A stretch of 44,401 bases of DNA from Selenomonadaceae bacterium (GCA_017634675.1 JAGBMX010000095.1:1-44401), one strand, 5' to 3'; numbered from the stretch's first letter, positions 24,196-34,254 are shown. Made by a program: numbers and translations. The notes: generated by a model not told the origin, from the letters alone.

Positions 24196-26382
24196 TCAGC
24201 CCAGATACTTTAGTCCCAACATAGTAATATCGTCGGATTGTTCGGCGCCTTCTACGTAAGTTGCGATATCATTGCCGACAACTGTTAAAACTTCTTTAAC
24301 AGTTAAAGAGCCTTTGCCCTTTTGATTTAATATTTGCTTTAACCGCACGTCGGAATACAGCTCGCCCTTTTCGTTCATGGCCTCGGTTACGCCGTCGGTG
24401 TAAAGAAACAGCATATCGCCGGGTTTTAATGTCAGCCGATGAACTGCAAATTTATAGTTTGGATCAATGCCTACCATATGATTTACTTTTTCTTGAGTTA
24501 CATAATGCCAGTTCGGATCAGAATTTTCGACGCTACCTACAAGGGGCATATCGTGACCGCCGTTTGCGTAAGTGAGTTCGCCGTTTCTTAGATCTAAAAT
24601 TCCAATCCACACGGTAACAAACATCATTTCCCCGTTGTTTTCGTAAAGTTCGCTGTTTGCCATGTTTAAAATAGACGCAACATCTTCGAAATTACGGGAC
24701 ATAAACGTCAAATTTTTCAAGATAGTCTTGCTGCGCATCATAAATAGGGCAGCAGGAACACCTTTGCCGGATACGTCCGCTATGGTTACGGCAAGGTGAT
24801 TTTCGTCCAAATGGTAAAAATCGTAAAAATCGCCGCCCACTTTCTTTGCCGCCGTCATGGAAGCATAAATGTCAACTTTATCGTGTTTGGGAAAATTATG
24901 AGGTAAACTACCTTCTTGTATATCTCTGGCAAGTTCAAGCTCCGTTGAAATGCGCTCTTCATCCGCCACAGCTTTAGACAGATTTTCCATGTAGGTTTTT
25001 AACTCTGTCGTCATGTCATTGATGCAATTTGCAAGATATTCCAACTCATCGTCGGTTTTAATCTCAAGTTTTTTGTCTAAATTACCCCTGGCAATTTCTT
25101 TTATCCCATCCGCTAAAGTTATAAGAGGTATGATAAGTTGCTCTGTAGCTTTGCGACTTATTAAAATGCTTATGGCCATAATTACGATAAACAAGAAAAC
25201 AATTTTTGCGATATTTTCCCAAAAAAGGAATTGTATATTATCCACAAAATCGCCCGATTGTTCCAAGATAATTGTTTTAGCTACTTGAGCCGGCTCCAAT
25301 ACTTCTTCTTTAGTGATTAGCGTACCGAAATACCAACCGGGAGTCGGTACAGGCGCATAACTTAAGTAATACTCTTTGTTATTTACAGTTACCGTCGTTG
25401 TGCCCCGATTGCCCGTCATCATCTGTTTAATCGCATCGGATAAACTTTTGTTGGATGAATTCCGAAGATCAAGAACTTCTTTTTTATTCAAAAGGCAAAG
25501 TTCGCCTTCCTCTTGAGACGAAAATATTATTTCTCCCCTCTTGTTTACGGCGAAGTTTATATAGCTTTCTCCCAATGTTTTTTTCATAATGTGGGAGTAA
25601 AGAGTGTTCAGACTGTAACCTATGCCAACGATACCGACAAATTCGTCTTGTTTATAACAGGGAGCGGCGATGGTAATTGCGCGTCTGCCTAAATTGTCAA
25701 AATATATGTCGCTTAGAACAGTTTCGTTTTTTTTGCCTTTTCTGGTTGCAATATACCAATTACGAGTTCTGGGATCGAAATTTATTTCATCATCATTTTT
25801 TTCGTTGATTTCAATATCATCATCACAATATAAATACAACATATATCCTTTGTCGGATACGAAATAACAACTTGCGTCAAAGTTTTTGTAGTGATGGGAT
25901 ATGGCAATCATCGTGTCGTCTAAATTGCCCATCAATTCAATTTCTTGTTGAACGGACGGACTTATGCTTTTGGTTTTTAACTCGGGCGAAAGTATAACAT
26001 ATGTAACTCCCCTGTCAAATTTACCTTTGAGGTAAGTTTGTGTGTATCTCGGCTTGTAATTTTCCGGATGCGATAAGATAAAATCCGCCATATCCGCCAT
26101 TAACTTTAAATCCGTATTAATACCAAAAAGTTCACGCTCAACCATACGAGCCTTTTCGTTTGCGTCGTATTCAAGAACCGCGGTGATTCGACTGATTAAA
26201 AATTTTTCAGTAAATTCTGCGGCGGAATCGCTCATAACATGACTATGTTCCAACACATTTCTTCTTATGTTGTAAAAACTTAGCATTGTCACAAGACTGA
26301 TACCTATAAACACGATTACTCCAAAGGCAATAAGCACTCTTAACTTGCGTTTTATACTTCCCTTAAACAAATTGATTTTCAT
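24196..26382 (-). CDS. Cache/HAMP sensor with SpoIIE-type PP2C phosphatase
   Basis: A 728-residue membrane receptor phosphatase. A first membrane segment near residues 14-35 (LRVLIAFGVIVFIGISLVTM) is followed by a large extracellular dCache-type domain. A second membrane segment is near 390 (IVFLFIVIMAISILISR), then HAMP (LIIPLITLADGIKEIARGNLDKKLEI) and a C-terminal SpoIIE/RsbU phosphatase. Metal-binding motifs include GGDFYDF, IADVSGKGVPAALFM, LYTDGVTEAMN and EQSDDITML. Such enzymes dephosphorylate an STAS-domain antagonist. The partner genes lie directly upstream in the same operon, and the start overlaps the HATPase gene by 4 bases. Confidence 0.92.
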   Translation of the reverse strand: MKINLFKGSIKRKLRVLIAFGVIVFIGISLVTMLSFYNIRRNVLEHSHVMSDSAAEFTEKFLISRITAVLEYDANEKARMVERELFGINTDLKLMADMADFILSHPENYKPRYTQTYLKGKFDRGVTYVILSPELKTKSISPSVQQEIELMGNLDDTMIAISHHYKNFDASCYFVSDKGYMLYLYCDDDIEINEKNDDEINFDPRTRNWYIATRKGKKNETVLSDIYFDNLGRRAITIAAPCYKQDEFVGIVGIGYSLNTLYSHIMKKTLGESYINFAVNKRGEIIFSSQEEGELCLLNKKEVLDLRNSSNKSLSDAIKQMMTGNRGTTTVTVNNKEYYLSYAPVPTPGWYFGTLITKEEVLEPAQVAKTIILEQSGDFVDNIQFLFWENIAKIVFLFIVIMAISILISRKATEQLIIPLITLADGIKEIARGNLDKKLEIKTDDELEYLANCINDMTTELKTYMENLSKAVADEERISTELELARDIQEGSLPHNFPKHDKVDIYASMTAAKKVGGDFYDFYHLDENHLAVTIADVSGKGVPAALFMMRSKTILKNLTFMSRNFEDVASILNMANSELYENNGEMMFVTVWIGILDLRNGELTYANGGHDMPLVGSVENSDPNWHYVTQEKVNHMVGIDPNYKFAVHRLTLKPGDMLFLYTDGVTEAMNEKGELYSDVRLKQILNQKGKGSLTVKEVLTVVGNDIATYVEGAEQSDDITMLGLKYLG

Positions 26383-26798
26383 TTGATTGTCAACTCCATC
26401 ATCAAATGGTTGGCAGGGGATCCTTCAATTTCTTCGTATTCATATGTTACTGAAGAAAAAATTTTTTTCACAAGAAAAACACCGTATCCTCCCGGAGATT
26501 GATTTAACGTGGGAGGATAAGCTCTTTGAGGCGCATTTAAGGGGTTGTACTTTTTTCCGTAATCTGCTACCTCTATTTTGAACCGGTTGCCTACAATATA
26601 CCATTTTATCAAAATCGGACGCCGGATAGAGTCGTAGGCGTAATTTATCACATTGACGACAATTTCTTCAAAACCCAATTCTAACTTTACTAATTTAGCG
26701 GTGGAAACTCCGGCTTTTTTCGCCGATTCGATCATATCGTCTCGGATTGCGTTATAGTTTTCGGGTACTGCTTCATACCGTTTCCACGGGCTTTCCAT
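26379..26798 (-). CDS. Anti-sigma-factor-type serine kinase (HATPase_c, RsbW-like)
   Basis: A 139-residue GHKL-type kinase domain. The N-box is ELGFEEIVVNVINYAYD, and the later ATP-lid region is VADYGKKYNP with QSPGGYGVFLVKKIFSSVTYE. RsbW/SpoIIAB-like proteins phosphorylate an STAS antagonist and sequester a sigma factor or other target. Here the target is not encoded next to it. The ATG at 26798 with GAGGT upstream is preferred to a TTG 27 bases earlier. It lies between the STAS and SpoIIE phosphatase genes. Confidence 0.88.
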   Translation of the reverse strand: MESPWKRYEAVPENYNAIRDDMIESAKKAGVSTAKLVKLELGFEEIVVNVINYAYDSIRRPILIKWYIVGNRFKIEVADYGKKYNPLNAPQRAYPPTLNQSPGGYGVFLVKKIFSSVTYEYEEIEGSPANHLMMELTIK

Positions 26799-26847
26799 AA
26801 AGTAACCTCTTTCCGTCTTTGCCAAATCTTAAAATTTTCCATAGCGC

Positions 26848-27150
26848 TCATTTTTCGTGAATATCTATAATCTCGGTGAATCCCGTCACATTAAACACAT
26901 CCATCAAGTCGCTGTTGGCGTTTATAATGGACATTTTTCCCTGTTGTTTCATAATGTTTCCGGCAGAAAGGAATACTCTTAGCGCCGCGCTTGAAATGTA
27001 AGTAACGTCGTCTAAGTCAAAGATGAGATTAGAAACGCCTTCGATACTTCCCTTTATCTCCTTGTTGAGTTGAACTGAAGTATTGGTATCAATGCGTCCC
27101 GAAATCTTCATGGTAAGTTTTGACTCGTTTAAAAATTTTTTTATTTCCAT
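26848..27150 (-). CDS. STAS-domain anti-anti-sigma factor (RsbV/SpoIIAA-like)
   Basis: A 100-residue single STAS domain. The segment NLIFDLDDVTYISSAALRVFLSAGNIMKQQGKMSIINA matches the phospho-serine loop; the usual D-S-S-G reads I-S-S-A here but keeps serines. It should be phosphorylated by the HATPase protein and dephosphorylated by the SpoIIE phosphatase encoded downstream. The gene begins 17 bases after galU ends. Confidence 0.9.
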   Translation of the reverse strand: MEIKKFLNESKLTMKISGRIDTNTSVQLNKEIKGSIEGVSNLIFDLDDVTYISSAALRVFLSAGNIMKQQGKMSIINANSDLMDVFNVTGFTEIIDIHEK

Positions 27151-27167
27151 AATGCGAGAAGCAGCCT

Positions 27168-28085
27168 TTAAGACCGCTTCAACCCCTCCTTTTCTTTTGC
27201 GTATAAATTTTTATAACGGGTGGAAAGCTCGATCAGATAATCCTTAAAAGCTACGCCAAGTTCCTTGTTGCGAAGACCAAACTCCACCGTCGCTTTTAAA
27301 AAGCCCAACTTATCGCCCACATCATAACGAGTACCTATAAAATCATAAGCATAAACGGCATCTTCTTTGGCAAGCACCCTTAAAGCGTCGGTCAACTGAA
27401 TTTCATCGCCCTTGCCGGGTTTTGTATTTTCTAAAATGTCAAAAATCTGAGGTTTTATGATGTATCTGCCTAAAACAGCCATACGGCTAGGCGCTTCCTC
27501 TTCAGACGGCTTTTCCACCATGTCTTTGACCCGCATAACTCTGGGGTTGTCGGTGGCAATGCCATCTATAATCCCGTAAGAAGAAACCATATCCGCCGAT
27601 ACAACCTGGCACCCAAGCACCGAACCGTTGGTTTCTTCGTATATCTTAATCATTTGTTTCAGCGCAGGATTTGTAGGGCTATAAACCACATCATCGCCTA
27701 AAAGAACGGCGAACGGCTCGTTTCCCATAAAAGTTTTGGCGCAATATATGGCGTCACCTAAACCACGCATATGTTTTTGACGCACATAATGCACGTTTAT
27801 ATCGGCGGTTTCCCTCACAATAGAGAGCAAATCCTCTTTACCCTTGCGCTCTAATTCCATCTCAAGAGCGGGCGCAGAGTCGAAATGATCTTCTATGGCT
27901 CTCTTGCCGTGACCGCTTATAACCAAAATATCCTCAATGCCGCTGTTTAACGCTTCTTCGATAATATACTGAATAGTAGGCTTATCCACAATCGGAAGCA
28001 TTTCTTTGGGCGTGGCTTTCGTAGCGGGCAAAAATCTTGTGCCGTAACCCGCCGCAGGAATGACTGCCTTTCTTATTTTTTGCAT
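27168..28085 (-). CDS. galU: UTP-glucose-1-phosphate uridylyltransferase
   Basis: A 305-residue nucleotidyltransferase that makes UDP-glucose for envelope polysaccharides. The N-terminal signature KAVIPAAGYGTRFLPATKATPKEMLPIVDKPTIQYIIEEAL is diagnostic, and FAVLLGDDVVYS and DMVEKPSEEEAPSRMAVLGRYI are also typical. The ATG at 28085 has GGAG 5 bases upstream; a TTG 15 bases earlier is unlikely. It leads the operon that ends with the partner-switching trio, which suggests a link between envelope sugar supply and that signalling system. Confidence 0.96.
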   Translation of the reverse strand: MQKIRKAVIPAAGYGTRFLPATKATPKEMLPIVDKPTIQYIIEEALNSGIEDILVISGHGKRAIEDHFDSAPALEMELERKGKEDLLSIVRETADINVHYVRQKHMRGLGDAIYCAKTFMGNEPFAVLLGDDVVYSPTNPALKQMIKIYEETNGSVLGCQVVSADMVSSYGIIDGIATDNPRVMRVKDMVEKPSEEEAPSRMAVLGRYIIKPQIFDILENTKPGKGDEIQLTDALRVLAKEDAVYAYDFIGTRYDVGDKLGFLKATVEFGLRNKELGVAFKDYLIELSTRYKNLYAKEKEGLKRS

Positions 28086-28193
28086 AAAATCTCCTTTCAA
28101 CCTTCCATTGAAAAGCGTACTTTAAAAATTCGCCGCAAAAAATTTTTTTCCTGCATTTATATCAAGGATTTATTGCCTAATTTATACATTGTT

Positions 28194-28227
28194 AAAAAAA
28201 AATCCTCTCTGTGGAAGGATTTTTTTC
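28194..28227 (+). terminator. Terminator-like hairpin in the pckA leader / galU-pckA divergent gap
   Basis: AAATCCT and AGGATTT are separated by a short loop and followed by a T7 run, about 75 bases before the pckA ATG. It lies between divergent genes, so it cannot end either of them. It may be an attenuator or a stem in the pckA leader. Confidence 0.5.
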
Positions 28228-28299
28228 ATTAGTGAAGAATGAAACAGTATGAGATTATGCTCAAGAATTTTCCTGAAAGCTAGAAGCGAGGTAGAAAGC

Positions 28300-29913
28300 A
28301 TGGCAAAAATTGATTTGACAAAGTACGGCATAACCGGCGCGACCGAGATTGTGCACAACCCATCCTACGAGTATCTTTTTGAAGAAGAAACCAAAGAGGG
28401 TTTAACTGGTTTTGATGTGGGTAAGCTGACCGAACTTGGCGCCGTTAATGTTATGACGGGCGTTTATACCGGCCGTTCCCCCAAGGATAAGTTCATCGTA
28501 AAGGATAAGACTTCGGAGAATACGGTTTGGTGGACGACCGACGAATACAAGAATGACAATCATCCCGCTTCTGAGGAAGCTTGGGCTGCTGTTAAAGAGA
28601 TAGCTAAGAAAGAGCTTTCCAATAAGAAACTTTATGTTGTTGACGCATTCTGCGGCGCAAATAAAGACACTCGCATGGCTGTGCGTTTCATTATGGAAGT
28701 TGCATGGCAGGCGCATTTTGTCACCAATATGTTCATTCAGCCCACTAAGGAAGAGCTTGATAACTTTGAGCCGAACTTTGTGGTTTACAACGCTTCCAAA
28801 GCGAAGGTTGAAAATTATAAAAAACTCGGGCTTAATTCCGAAACTGCGGTTGTATTTAACCTCACAAGCCGCGAGCAAGTCATCATCAACACATGGTACG
28901 GCGGAGAAATGAAAAAAGGTATGTTCTCTATGATGAACTATTACCTCCCCTTGCAGGGCATCGCTTCCATGCACTGCTCGGCAAACACCGACATGAACGG
29001 CGAGAACACCGCTATTTTCTTCGGTCTTTCCGGTACGGGCAAGACCACTCTTTCCACCGATCCTAAGCGCCTTTTAATCGGCGACGATGAGCACGGCTGG
29101 GACGACGAGGGCGTGTTTAACTTTGAGGGCGGTTGCTACGCTAAAGTTATCAACCTCGATAAAGAATCCGAACCCGATATTTATAACGCTATCAAACGCA
29201 ACGCGCTTCTTGAAAACGTTACCGTCGACGCAAAAGGCAAGATTGATTTTGCTGATAAGAGCACGACTGAGAACACTCGCGTATCTTACCCGATTGACCA
29301 TATTACCAATATCGTTAAGAAGAAGAACGGCAAATCCGCCGCTCCCGCCGCAAAGAATGTTATCTTCCTTTCTGCGGACGCTTTCGGCGTATTGCCTCCC
29401 GTTTCCATCCTTACTCCCGAGCAGACGAAGTATTACTTCCTTTCCGGTTTCACCGCAAAGCTTGCGGGTACAGAGCGCGGCATAACCGAACCTACTCCGA
29501 CATTTTCCGCTTGCTTTGGGCAGGCATTCTTGGAGCTTCCTCCCACCAAATACGGCGAAGAGCTTGTTAAGAAAATGGAGAAGAACGGCGCGAAGGCTTA
29601 TTTGGTAAATACCGGTTGGAACGGCACCGGCAAACGCATTTCCATTAAAGATACTCGCGGCATTATTGACGCTATCTTGGGCGGCGCAATTAAGAAGGCT
29701 CCCACCAAGAAGATTCCTTACTTTGATTTTGAAGTTCCGACTGAACTTGAAGGCGTTGACACGGGTATTTTGGATCCGAGAGATACATATAAAGACGCTT
29801 CCGAGTGGGATACAAAAGCTAAAGATCTTGCGGGCAGGTTCATTAAGAATTTTGCAAAATACGAAGGTACGGCTGAGGGTAAAGCATTAAAGAACGCAGG
29901 TCCTAAACTCTAA
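28300..29913 (+). CDS. pckA: Phosphoenolpyruvate carboxykinase (ATP)
   Basis: A 537-residue cytosolic enzyme that interconverts oxaloacetate and phosphoenolpyruvate with ATP/ADP. In succinate- and propionate-forming anaerobes it often runs toward oxaloacetate and yields ATP. The motifs are [13 protein letters not shown], the kinase loop [16 protein letters not shown] near residue 242, and [24 protein letters not shown] with metal and substrate residues. [20 protein letters not shown] is also conserved. The start is the ATG at 28300 ([10 protein letters not shown]), preceded by GAGGTAGAAAGC. Codon choice is strongly biased, as expected for a highly expressed gene. Confidence 0.97.
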   Translation: MAKIDLTKYGITGATEIVHNPSYEYLFEEETKEGLTGFDVGKLTELGAVNVMTGVYTGRSPKDKFIVKDKTSENTVWWTTDEYKNDNHPASEEAWAAVKEIAKKELSNKKLYVVDAFCGANKDTRMAVRFIMEVAWQAHFVTNMFIQPTKEELDNFEPNFVVYNASKAKVENYKKLGLNSETAVVFNLTSREQVIINTWYGGEMKKGMFSMMNYYLPLQGIASMHCSANTDMNGENTAIFFGLSGTGKTTLSTDPKRLLIGDDEHGWDDEGVFNFEGGCYAKVINLDKESEPDIYNAIKRNALLENVTVDAKGKIDFADKSTTENTRVSYPIDHITNIVKKKNGKSAAPAAKNVIFLSADAFGVLPPVSILTPEQTKYYFLSGFTAKLAGTERGITEPTPTFSACFGQAFLELPPTKYGEELVKKMEKNGAKAYLVNTGWNGTGKRISIKDTRGIIDAILGGAIKKAPTKKIPYFDFEVPTELEGVDTGILDPRDTYKDASEWDTKAKDLAGRFIKNFAKYEGTAEGKALKNAGPKL

Positions 29914-29918
29914 GAACA

Positions 29919-29947
29919 AAAAAAGCCGTCATTATTGGCGGCTTTTT
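29919..29947 (+). terminator. Rho-independent terminator after pckA
   Basis: AAAAAGCCGTC pairs with GGCGGCTTTTT (one G-U pair) around the loop ATTATT and runs into TTTTTC. Confidence 0.88.
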
Positions 29948-29964
29948 CTTGAATAATTTTTAAT

Positions 29965-30046
29965 AGGAAGTCCAGAGGGGCGAAGCTCCTTTGGCAGGGT
30001 GCAGGGACAGCGTCCCTGCCAGAGTTTGAGGCGGAGCCTCAATAAG
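29965..30046 (-). repeat. GC-rich triple-hairpin repeat, copy 2 (diverged)
   Basis: This is a reverse-oriented relative of the 18248 repeat. It has GGAAGTCCAGAGGGG, then GCAGGGACAGCGTCCCTGC, then TTGAGGCGGAGCCTCAA. Each palindrome is kept by paired changes although the sequence has drifted. It ends 4 bases before the ribosome-binding site of the CoA-transferase gene, so it must be part of that gene's leader if transcription starts upstream. Confidence 0.8.
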
Positions 30047-30063
30047 TACAAGGAGGATTTTTG

Positions 30064-31566
30064 ATGATTGACATCACAGACCGCGTGAAAAACAAGTCGT
30101 TGCAGAGCAAAATCGTTACGGCGGAGGAAGCCGCCGCTTTCTTTAAGCCGAATATGAACATAGGTTGCAGCGGATTTACCGCTTCGGGTTATCCGAAGGC
30201 TGTGCCTATTGCGCTTGCGGAACGTATGAAAAAAGAGCCTTTCACCGTTAATATATGGACGGGCGCATCCACGGGTCCCGAGTGCGACGATGTTTTGGCG
30301 CAGGTTAAGGGTATTAAAGGTCGTTTGCCTTATCAGACGGATGCTACTTTAAGAAAGCAAATTAACGACGGTACCGTTGATTATCAGGATTTGCATTTGT
30401 CAGAATCCGCGCAGCTCACCCGTTGCGGTTATGTGGGTAAAGTCGATGTGGCTCTCGTTGAAGTTTGCGGCATTACGGAAGAAGGCGACCTTATTCCTAC
30501 CACTTCTCTTGGCAACACCGCTTCTTATGTGCAGTCTGCGGATGTTGTTATCGTTGAAGTGAATACCACTCAGCCCATGGATTTGGACGGTATGCACGAT
30601 GTTTATGTGCCGCTCGATCCTCCCAACCGTTTGCCTATCCCGGTTGTAAAAGCTGATGACCGCATTGGTACTACGCATATTCCTTGCTCGCCGGATAAGA
30701 TTAAATACATCGTGCCTTGCGATATAAAGGATCATACCCGCGATCTCGCTCCTATTGACGCAAATTCTCACAAGATGGCTGAGTTTACTCTCCATTTCTT
30801 GAACGAGGAAGTTAAGGCGGGTCGTATGCCTAAGAATTTGCTCCCGTTGCAGTCCGGCGTCGGTAACGTGGCTAACGCTGTGCTTGCCGGTTTTGTGGAT
30901 TCCGATCTTACCGATTTAACGGTTTATACCGAAGTTATCCAAGACGCTATGCTTGACCTGATTGACGCAGGCAAATTGAAGATTGCTTCGGGTACCGCTT
31001 TCTCGCCTTCGCCTGCCGGTATGGAGCGTTTCTATAAGGACGTTGCGAAGTATAAGAAGTACTTGCTTCTCCGTCCGCAGGAAATTTCCAACAGCCCAGA
31101 AGTTGTCCATCGCTTAGGCGTTATCGCCATGAATACCGCTATTGAAGTCGATATTTACGGTCACGTCAATTCCACACATATCACCGGAACCAAGATGATG
31201 AACGGTATCGGCGGCAGCTGCGACTTTGCGCGTAACGCATATCTCACTATTTTCTACACTCCTTCCGTTGCAAAAGACGGTAAGATTTCCTCCGTTGTTC
31301 CCATGTGCTCTCATATCGACCATACCGAACACGATGTTGATGTCATCATCACCGAGCAAGGTATCGCAGATCTTCGCGGCAAGGCTCCGAGAGCTCGCGC
31401 TCTTGAAATTATCAACAACTGCGCGCATCCTGATTACAAACCTCTTTTGCTTGATTATTATAATCGCGCTTTGGAGAAAACAGGTCATGCGCATACGCCG
31501 CACATTTTGGAAGAGGCTCTCTCTTTCCATGAGAGATTCCTTGCAACAGGAACTATGAAGAAGTGA
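30064..31566 (+). CDS. Acetyl-CoA hydrolase/transferase family CoA-transferase (probable propionyl-CoA:succinate type)
   Basis: A 500-residue class I CoA-transferase of the Cat1/ScpC/acetyl-CoA hydrolase group. NIGCSGFTASGYPKAVP opens the fold. YTEVIQDAMLDLID near residue 290 carries the probable catalytic Glu that forms the CoA thioester. NGIGGSCDFARNAYLTIFYTPS and VDVIITEQGIADLRGKAPRARA are typical. The neighbouring mutAB genes suggest it moves CoA from propionyl-CoA (or acetyl-CoA) to succinate; the exact substrates cannot be read from sequence. The ATG at 30064 is 7 bases after AAGGAGG, and the TTG at 30061 is not needed. It has its own terminator. Confidence 0.9.
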   Translation: MIDITDRVKNKSLQSKIVTAEEAAAFFKPNMNIGCSGFTASGYPKAVPIALAERMKKEPFTVNIWTGASTGPECDDVLAQVKGIKGRLPYQTDATLRKQINDGTVDYQDLHLSESAQLTRCGYVGKVDVALVEVCGITEEGDLIPTTSLGNTASYVQSADVVIVEVNTTQPMDLDGMHDVYVPLDPPNRLPIPVVKADDRIGTTHIPCSPDKIKYIVPCDIKDHTRDLAPIDANSHKMAEFTLHFLNEEVKAGRMPKNLLPLQSGVGNVANAVLAGFVDSDLTDLTVYTEVIQDAMLDLIDAGKLKIASGTAFSPSPAGMERFYKDVAKYKKYLLLRPQEISNSPEVVHRLGVIAMNTAIEVDIYGHVNSTHITGTKMMNGIGGSCDFARNAYLTIFYTPSVAKDGKISSVVPMCSHIDHTEHDVDVIITEQGIADLRGKAPRARALEIINNCAHPDYKPLLLDYYNRALEKTGHAHTPHILEEALSFHERFLATGTMKK

Positions 31567-31576
31567 TAATCTGATT

Positions 31577-31612
31577 TTCGGCAGGAATGATTATTCGTTC
31601 CTGCCGGATTTT
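31577..31612 (+). terminator. Rho-independent terminator after the CoA-transferase gene
   Basis: CGGCAGGAA (31579-31587) pairs with TTCCTGCCG (31598-31606), extended by flanking pairs, and is followed by ATTTTA. The cobalamin riboswitch begins about 20 bases later. Confidence 0.85.
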
Positions 31613-31630
31613 ACGATAAGTTATTAAACT

Positions 31631-31790
31631 TTGGGTCAGGTGTTGTTTTACTTAATAAGGAATACCGGTGTGAGTCCGGAGCGGTCCCGCCACTGTAACG
31701 GGGAGTGTCTTTGCAAAAGTTATGTCACTGGATTTTCCGGGAAGGCGTGAAGACATGACGAACCGAAGCCAGGAGAATTGCCTGATTAAC
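31631..31790 (+). promoter_or_regulatory. Cobalamin (AdoCbl) riboswitch aptamer
   Basis: The conserved elements appear in order: TCAGG at 31636, GGTGTGAGTCCGGAGCGG, CCCGCCACTGTAACGGGG, CACTGG, GGGAAGGCG, and the B12 box GCCAGGAGAATTGCCTG near 31768. Closing stem P1 is TCAGG (31636-31640) with CCTGA (31781-31785). It is read on the plus strand toward mutA, about 270 bases downstream. The class is certain from these motifs. Which ligand form it binds and whether it turns expression on or off cannot be read directly. Confidence 0.95.
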
Positions 31791-31851
31791 AATCGCCGCG
31801 AGGAACTTAGTTTCTTTAAACCTACGATCGATGGGGATGGGGATTTAAGCG

Positions 31852-31877
31852 CAACGGCGAGCTTGCCGTTGTCTTTT
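31852..31877 (+). terminator. Hairpin with U-rich tail downstream of the riboswitch aptamer
   Basis: CAACGGC (31852-31858) pairs with GCCGTTG (31865-31871) and is followed by TCTTTT. It is a modest terminator-like stem 60 bases after the aptamer and may be part of the expression platform. Confidence 0.5.
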
Positions 31878-31990
31878 CGTGTGCCTGCGAGCGATGATTA
31901 AAGGATTGAAATCTGCGTTAAATTACATAGCAAGTATTTTCTTACATAGAACACAAAATATTTTAAAATGTTGTTTTTTGACGCAAAATC

Positions 31991-32034
31991 AGCAATCTGT
32001 CTGCACTAGCTTGCGGGTGGATTGCTTTTGTTTT
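31991..32034 (+). terminator. Strong terminator hairpin in the mutA leader (riboswitch expression platform candidate)
   Basis: AGCAATCTGTCTGC (31991-32004) pairs along all 14 positions with GCGGGTGGATTGCT (32013-32026), four of them G-U. The loop has 8 bases and the stem is followed by TTTTGTTTT. It ends 28 bases before the mutA ATG and has no upstream gene to terminate except through the riboswitch leader, which points to regulated readthrough. Confidence 0.8.
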
Positions 32035-32062
32035 ATTAAAATTTAAATAAGGAGGCTGTATT

Positions 32063-34254
32063 ATGAGCAATGGAACCGGCAATCAGGGCGAACTTGATCT
32101 TCAAGCTATCCTGAAAAAGGCCGAACAGCAGACGGATTTTCCCGATGTACCTCTCGACGAATTCACGCCGCCCACTTACGAAGAGTGGAAAGAGGCTTGT
32201 ATTGCTCTTTTGAAAGGCGCGCCTTTCGAAAAGAAGATGTATACCAAAACTTACGAGGGCATTACCTTCGATCCCATGTATTTTAGAAAAGATACCGAGG
32301 ATATTTTACCCAAAGATTCCTTCCCCGGCATGGGCGACTTTATGAGGGGTTCTCAAGAAAACGGTTATGTAGGGAAGCCTTGGGGTATTGCTCAGTCTTG
32401 CGACGAAACCTTGCCCAAAGATAACAACGAACTTCTCCGTCACGAGCAGGAGAAAGGTTCGACTATTTACAATATAAGATTAGACAGCGCAACTCTTGCG
32501 GGAAAAGACGTTCGCGATGCAAAAACTCCCGGCGACGAGGGCGTATCGGTTACGACTGTTGACGATGCTTGCGTTCTTTTGGACGGTTTGAAGCTCGATA
32601 AATTCCCGCTTTATATATACGCAGGCGCAACTGCTATTCCTATGATTTCTTTAGTTGCGGCGGCTCTGAAAAAAGCCGGCAAGGATTTAAAGACCGTTAA
32701 AGGCTTTATCGGCGCAAACCCTATCGGCGAACTTGTCGAGCATGGTAAAAACGCCGTGGCTTTGGATAAGCTTTACGACGAAATGGCGGCTGCCGCAAAG
32801 TGGGCGAAGGACAACGCTCCCGAACTTAAAACCGTGTTTGTTAGAAGCGACGTCTTTAGCAGAGGCGGCGCAAACGATGTGCAAGAAGCGGCGTACACTC
32901 TTTCCATCGCCGTGTCTTACCTCCGCGCTATGTTAGACAGGGGACTTGACATAGAAACAGCCGCCAAGAATATAGTCTTTGGCTTCTCTATGGGCGCAAA
33001 CTTCTTCTTGCAGATTGCAAAACTTCGCGCGCTCCGTCCTGTTTGGGCGCAAATAGTCGGCGCATTCGGCGGCGGCAAAGAGGCGCAGCGTATGCACATT
33101 CACGCAAAACCCGCTCTATTCTTTAAAACCGTTTACGATCCCTATGTCAATATGCTCCGTAACACCACCGAAATTTTCTCCGGCGTTGTGGGCGGCATTG
33201 ATTCCTTTGAGAGCAGTCCTTTTGACGAGCCTATCAGAAAAGGCGACGAGTTCTCCCGTCGTATCGCTCGTAATGTGCAGATTATTTTGCAGGAAGAATT
33301 CGGATTGTTGCAACCCATCGATCCAGCAGGCGGTTCTTGGGCGGTTGAGACACTTACCAAACAGATGAAGGAAAAAGTTTGGGAAGAGTTCCAGAACATC
33401 GAAGCCAAAGGCGGTATTGTTGCGGCGTTGCAAAGTGGTTATCCTCAGGATTCTATCGCAACCGTCTTGGATTCGAGGTTAAAAGCCGCCGAACTTCGCA
33501 AAGACCGCATAGTCGGCAACAATATGTACCCGAACATGACGGAAAAACTCTTGGACGCAAGAGAAGAAGACGTTGAGGAAATTAAGAAGACAAGAAAAGC
33601 CGATGTTGAAACTTTCCTCGCTAAAATTGATAAATCCGCTAAAGACGCAAAACTCGCAGAAGTTAAGAATGCCGGCGATAATGCGGTAAGCGCGGCTATA
33701 TCCGCCGCTGAAGCGGGAGCTACCATATCGGAAATTACTTTGGCAATTAACAACGGCGGCCAACCTTCCGAAGAAGTCAAATCAATCGCGCCGCATCGTT
33801 GGAGCGAGCGTTTTGAGGCTCTTCGCAAGACAACCGAAGATTATCGAGATAAAAACAACGATAATGTAAAGATTTTCCTCGCAAACATGGGACCCATTCC
33901 GCAGCATAAAGCCAGAGCGGACTTCACCACGGGATTCTTGCAGGTCGGCGCATTCGAGGTTTTGGGCAACAACGGGTTCCCAAGCGTTGAAGAAGCCGCC
34001 GCGGCAGCCAAAGAATCCGGCGCGGACGCTGTTGTTATCTGCTCTACGGACGCGACTTACCCGGAAATTGTACCGGCTCTTGCTCCCAAACTTCACGAAG
34101 CGCTCCCAAAGGCTACGGTATTTTTAGCGGGCGCAGCGCCTAAGGAACTTTTGGACACATATAAAGACGCAGGCATTGACGATTATATTTCGGTTCGCGC
34201 TAATTGCTATCAAATTCTGCAACTTTTGCAGAAGAAGAAAGGGATGATTGCATA

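Noticed and set aside
31541..31570. TTGCAA-18-GATAAT as promoter for the riboswitch-mutA transcript
   Set aside because: It lies before the CoA-transferase terminator, so a transcript from it would have to pass that hairpin. The spacing and -10 are weak, and the true start is not identifiable.
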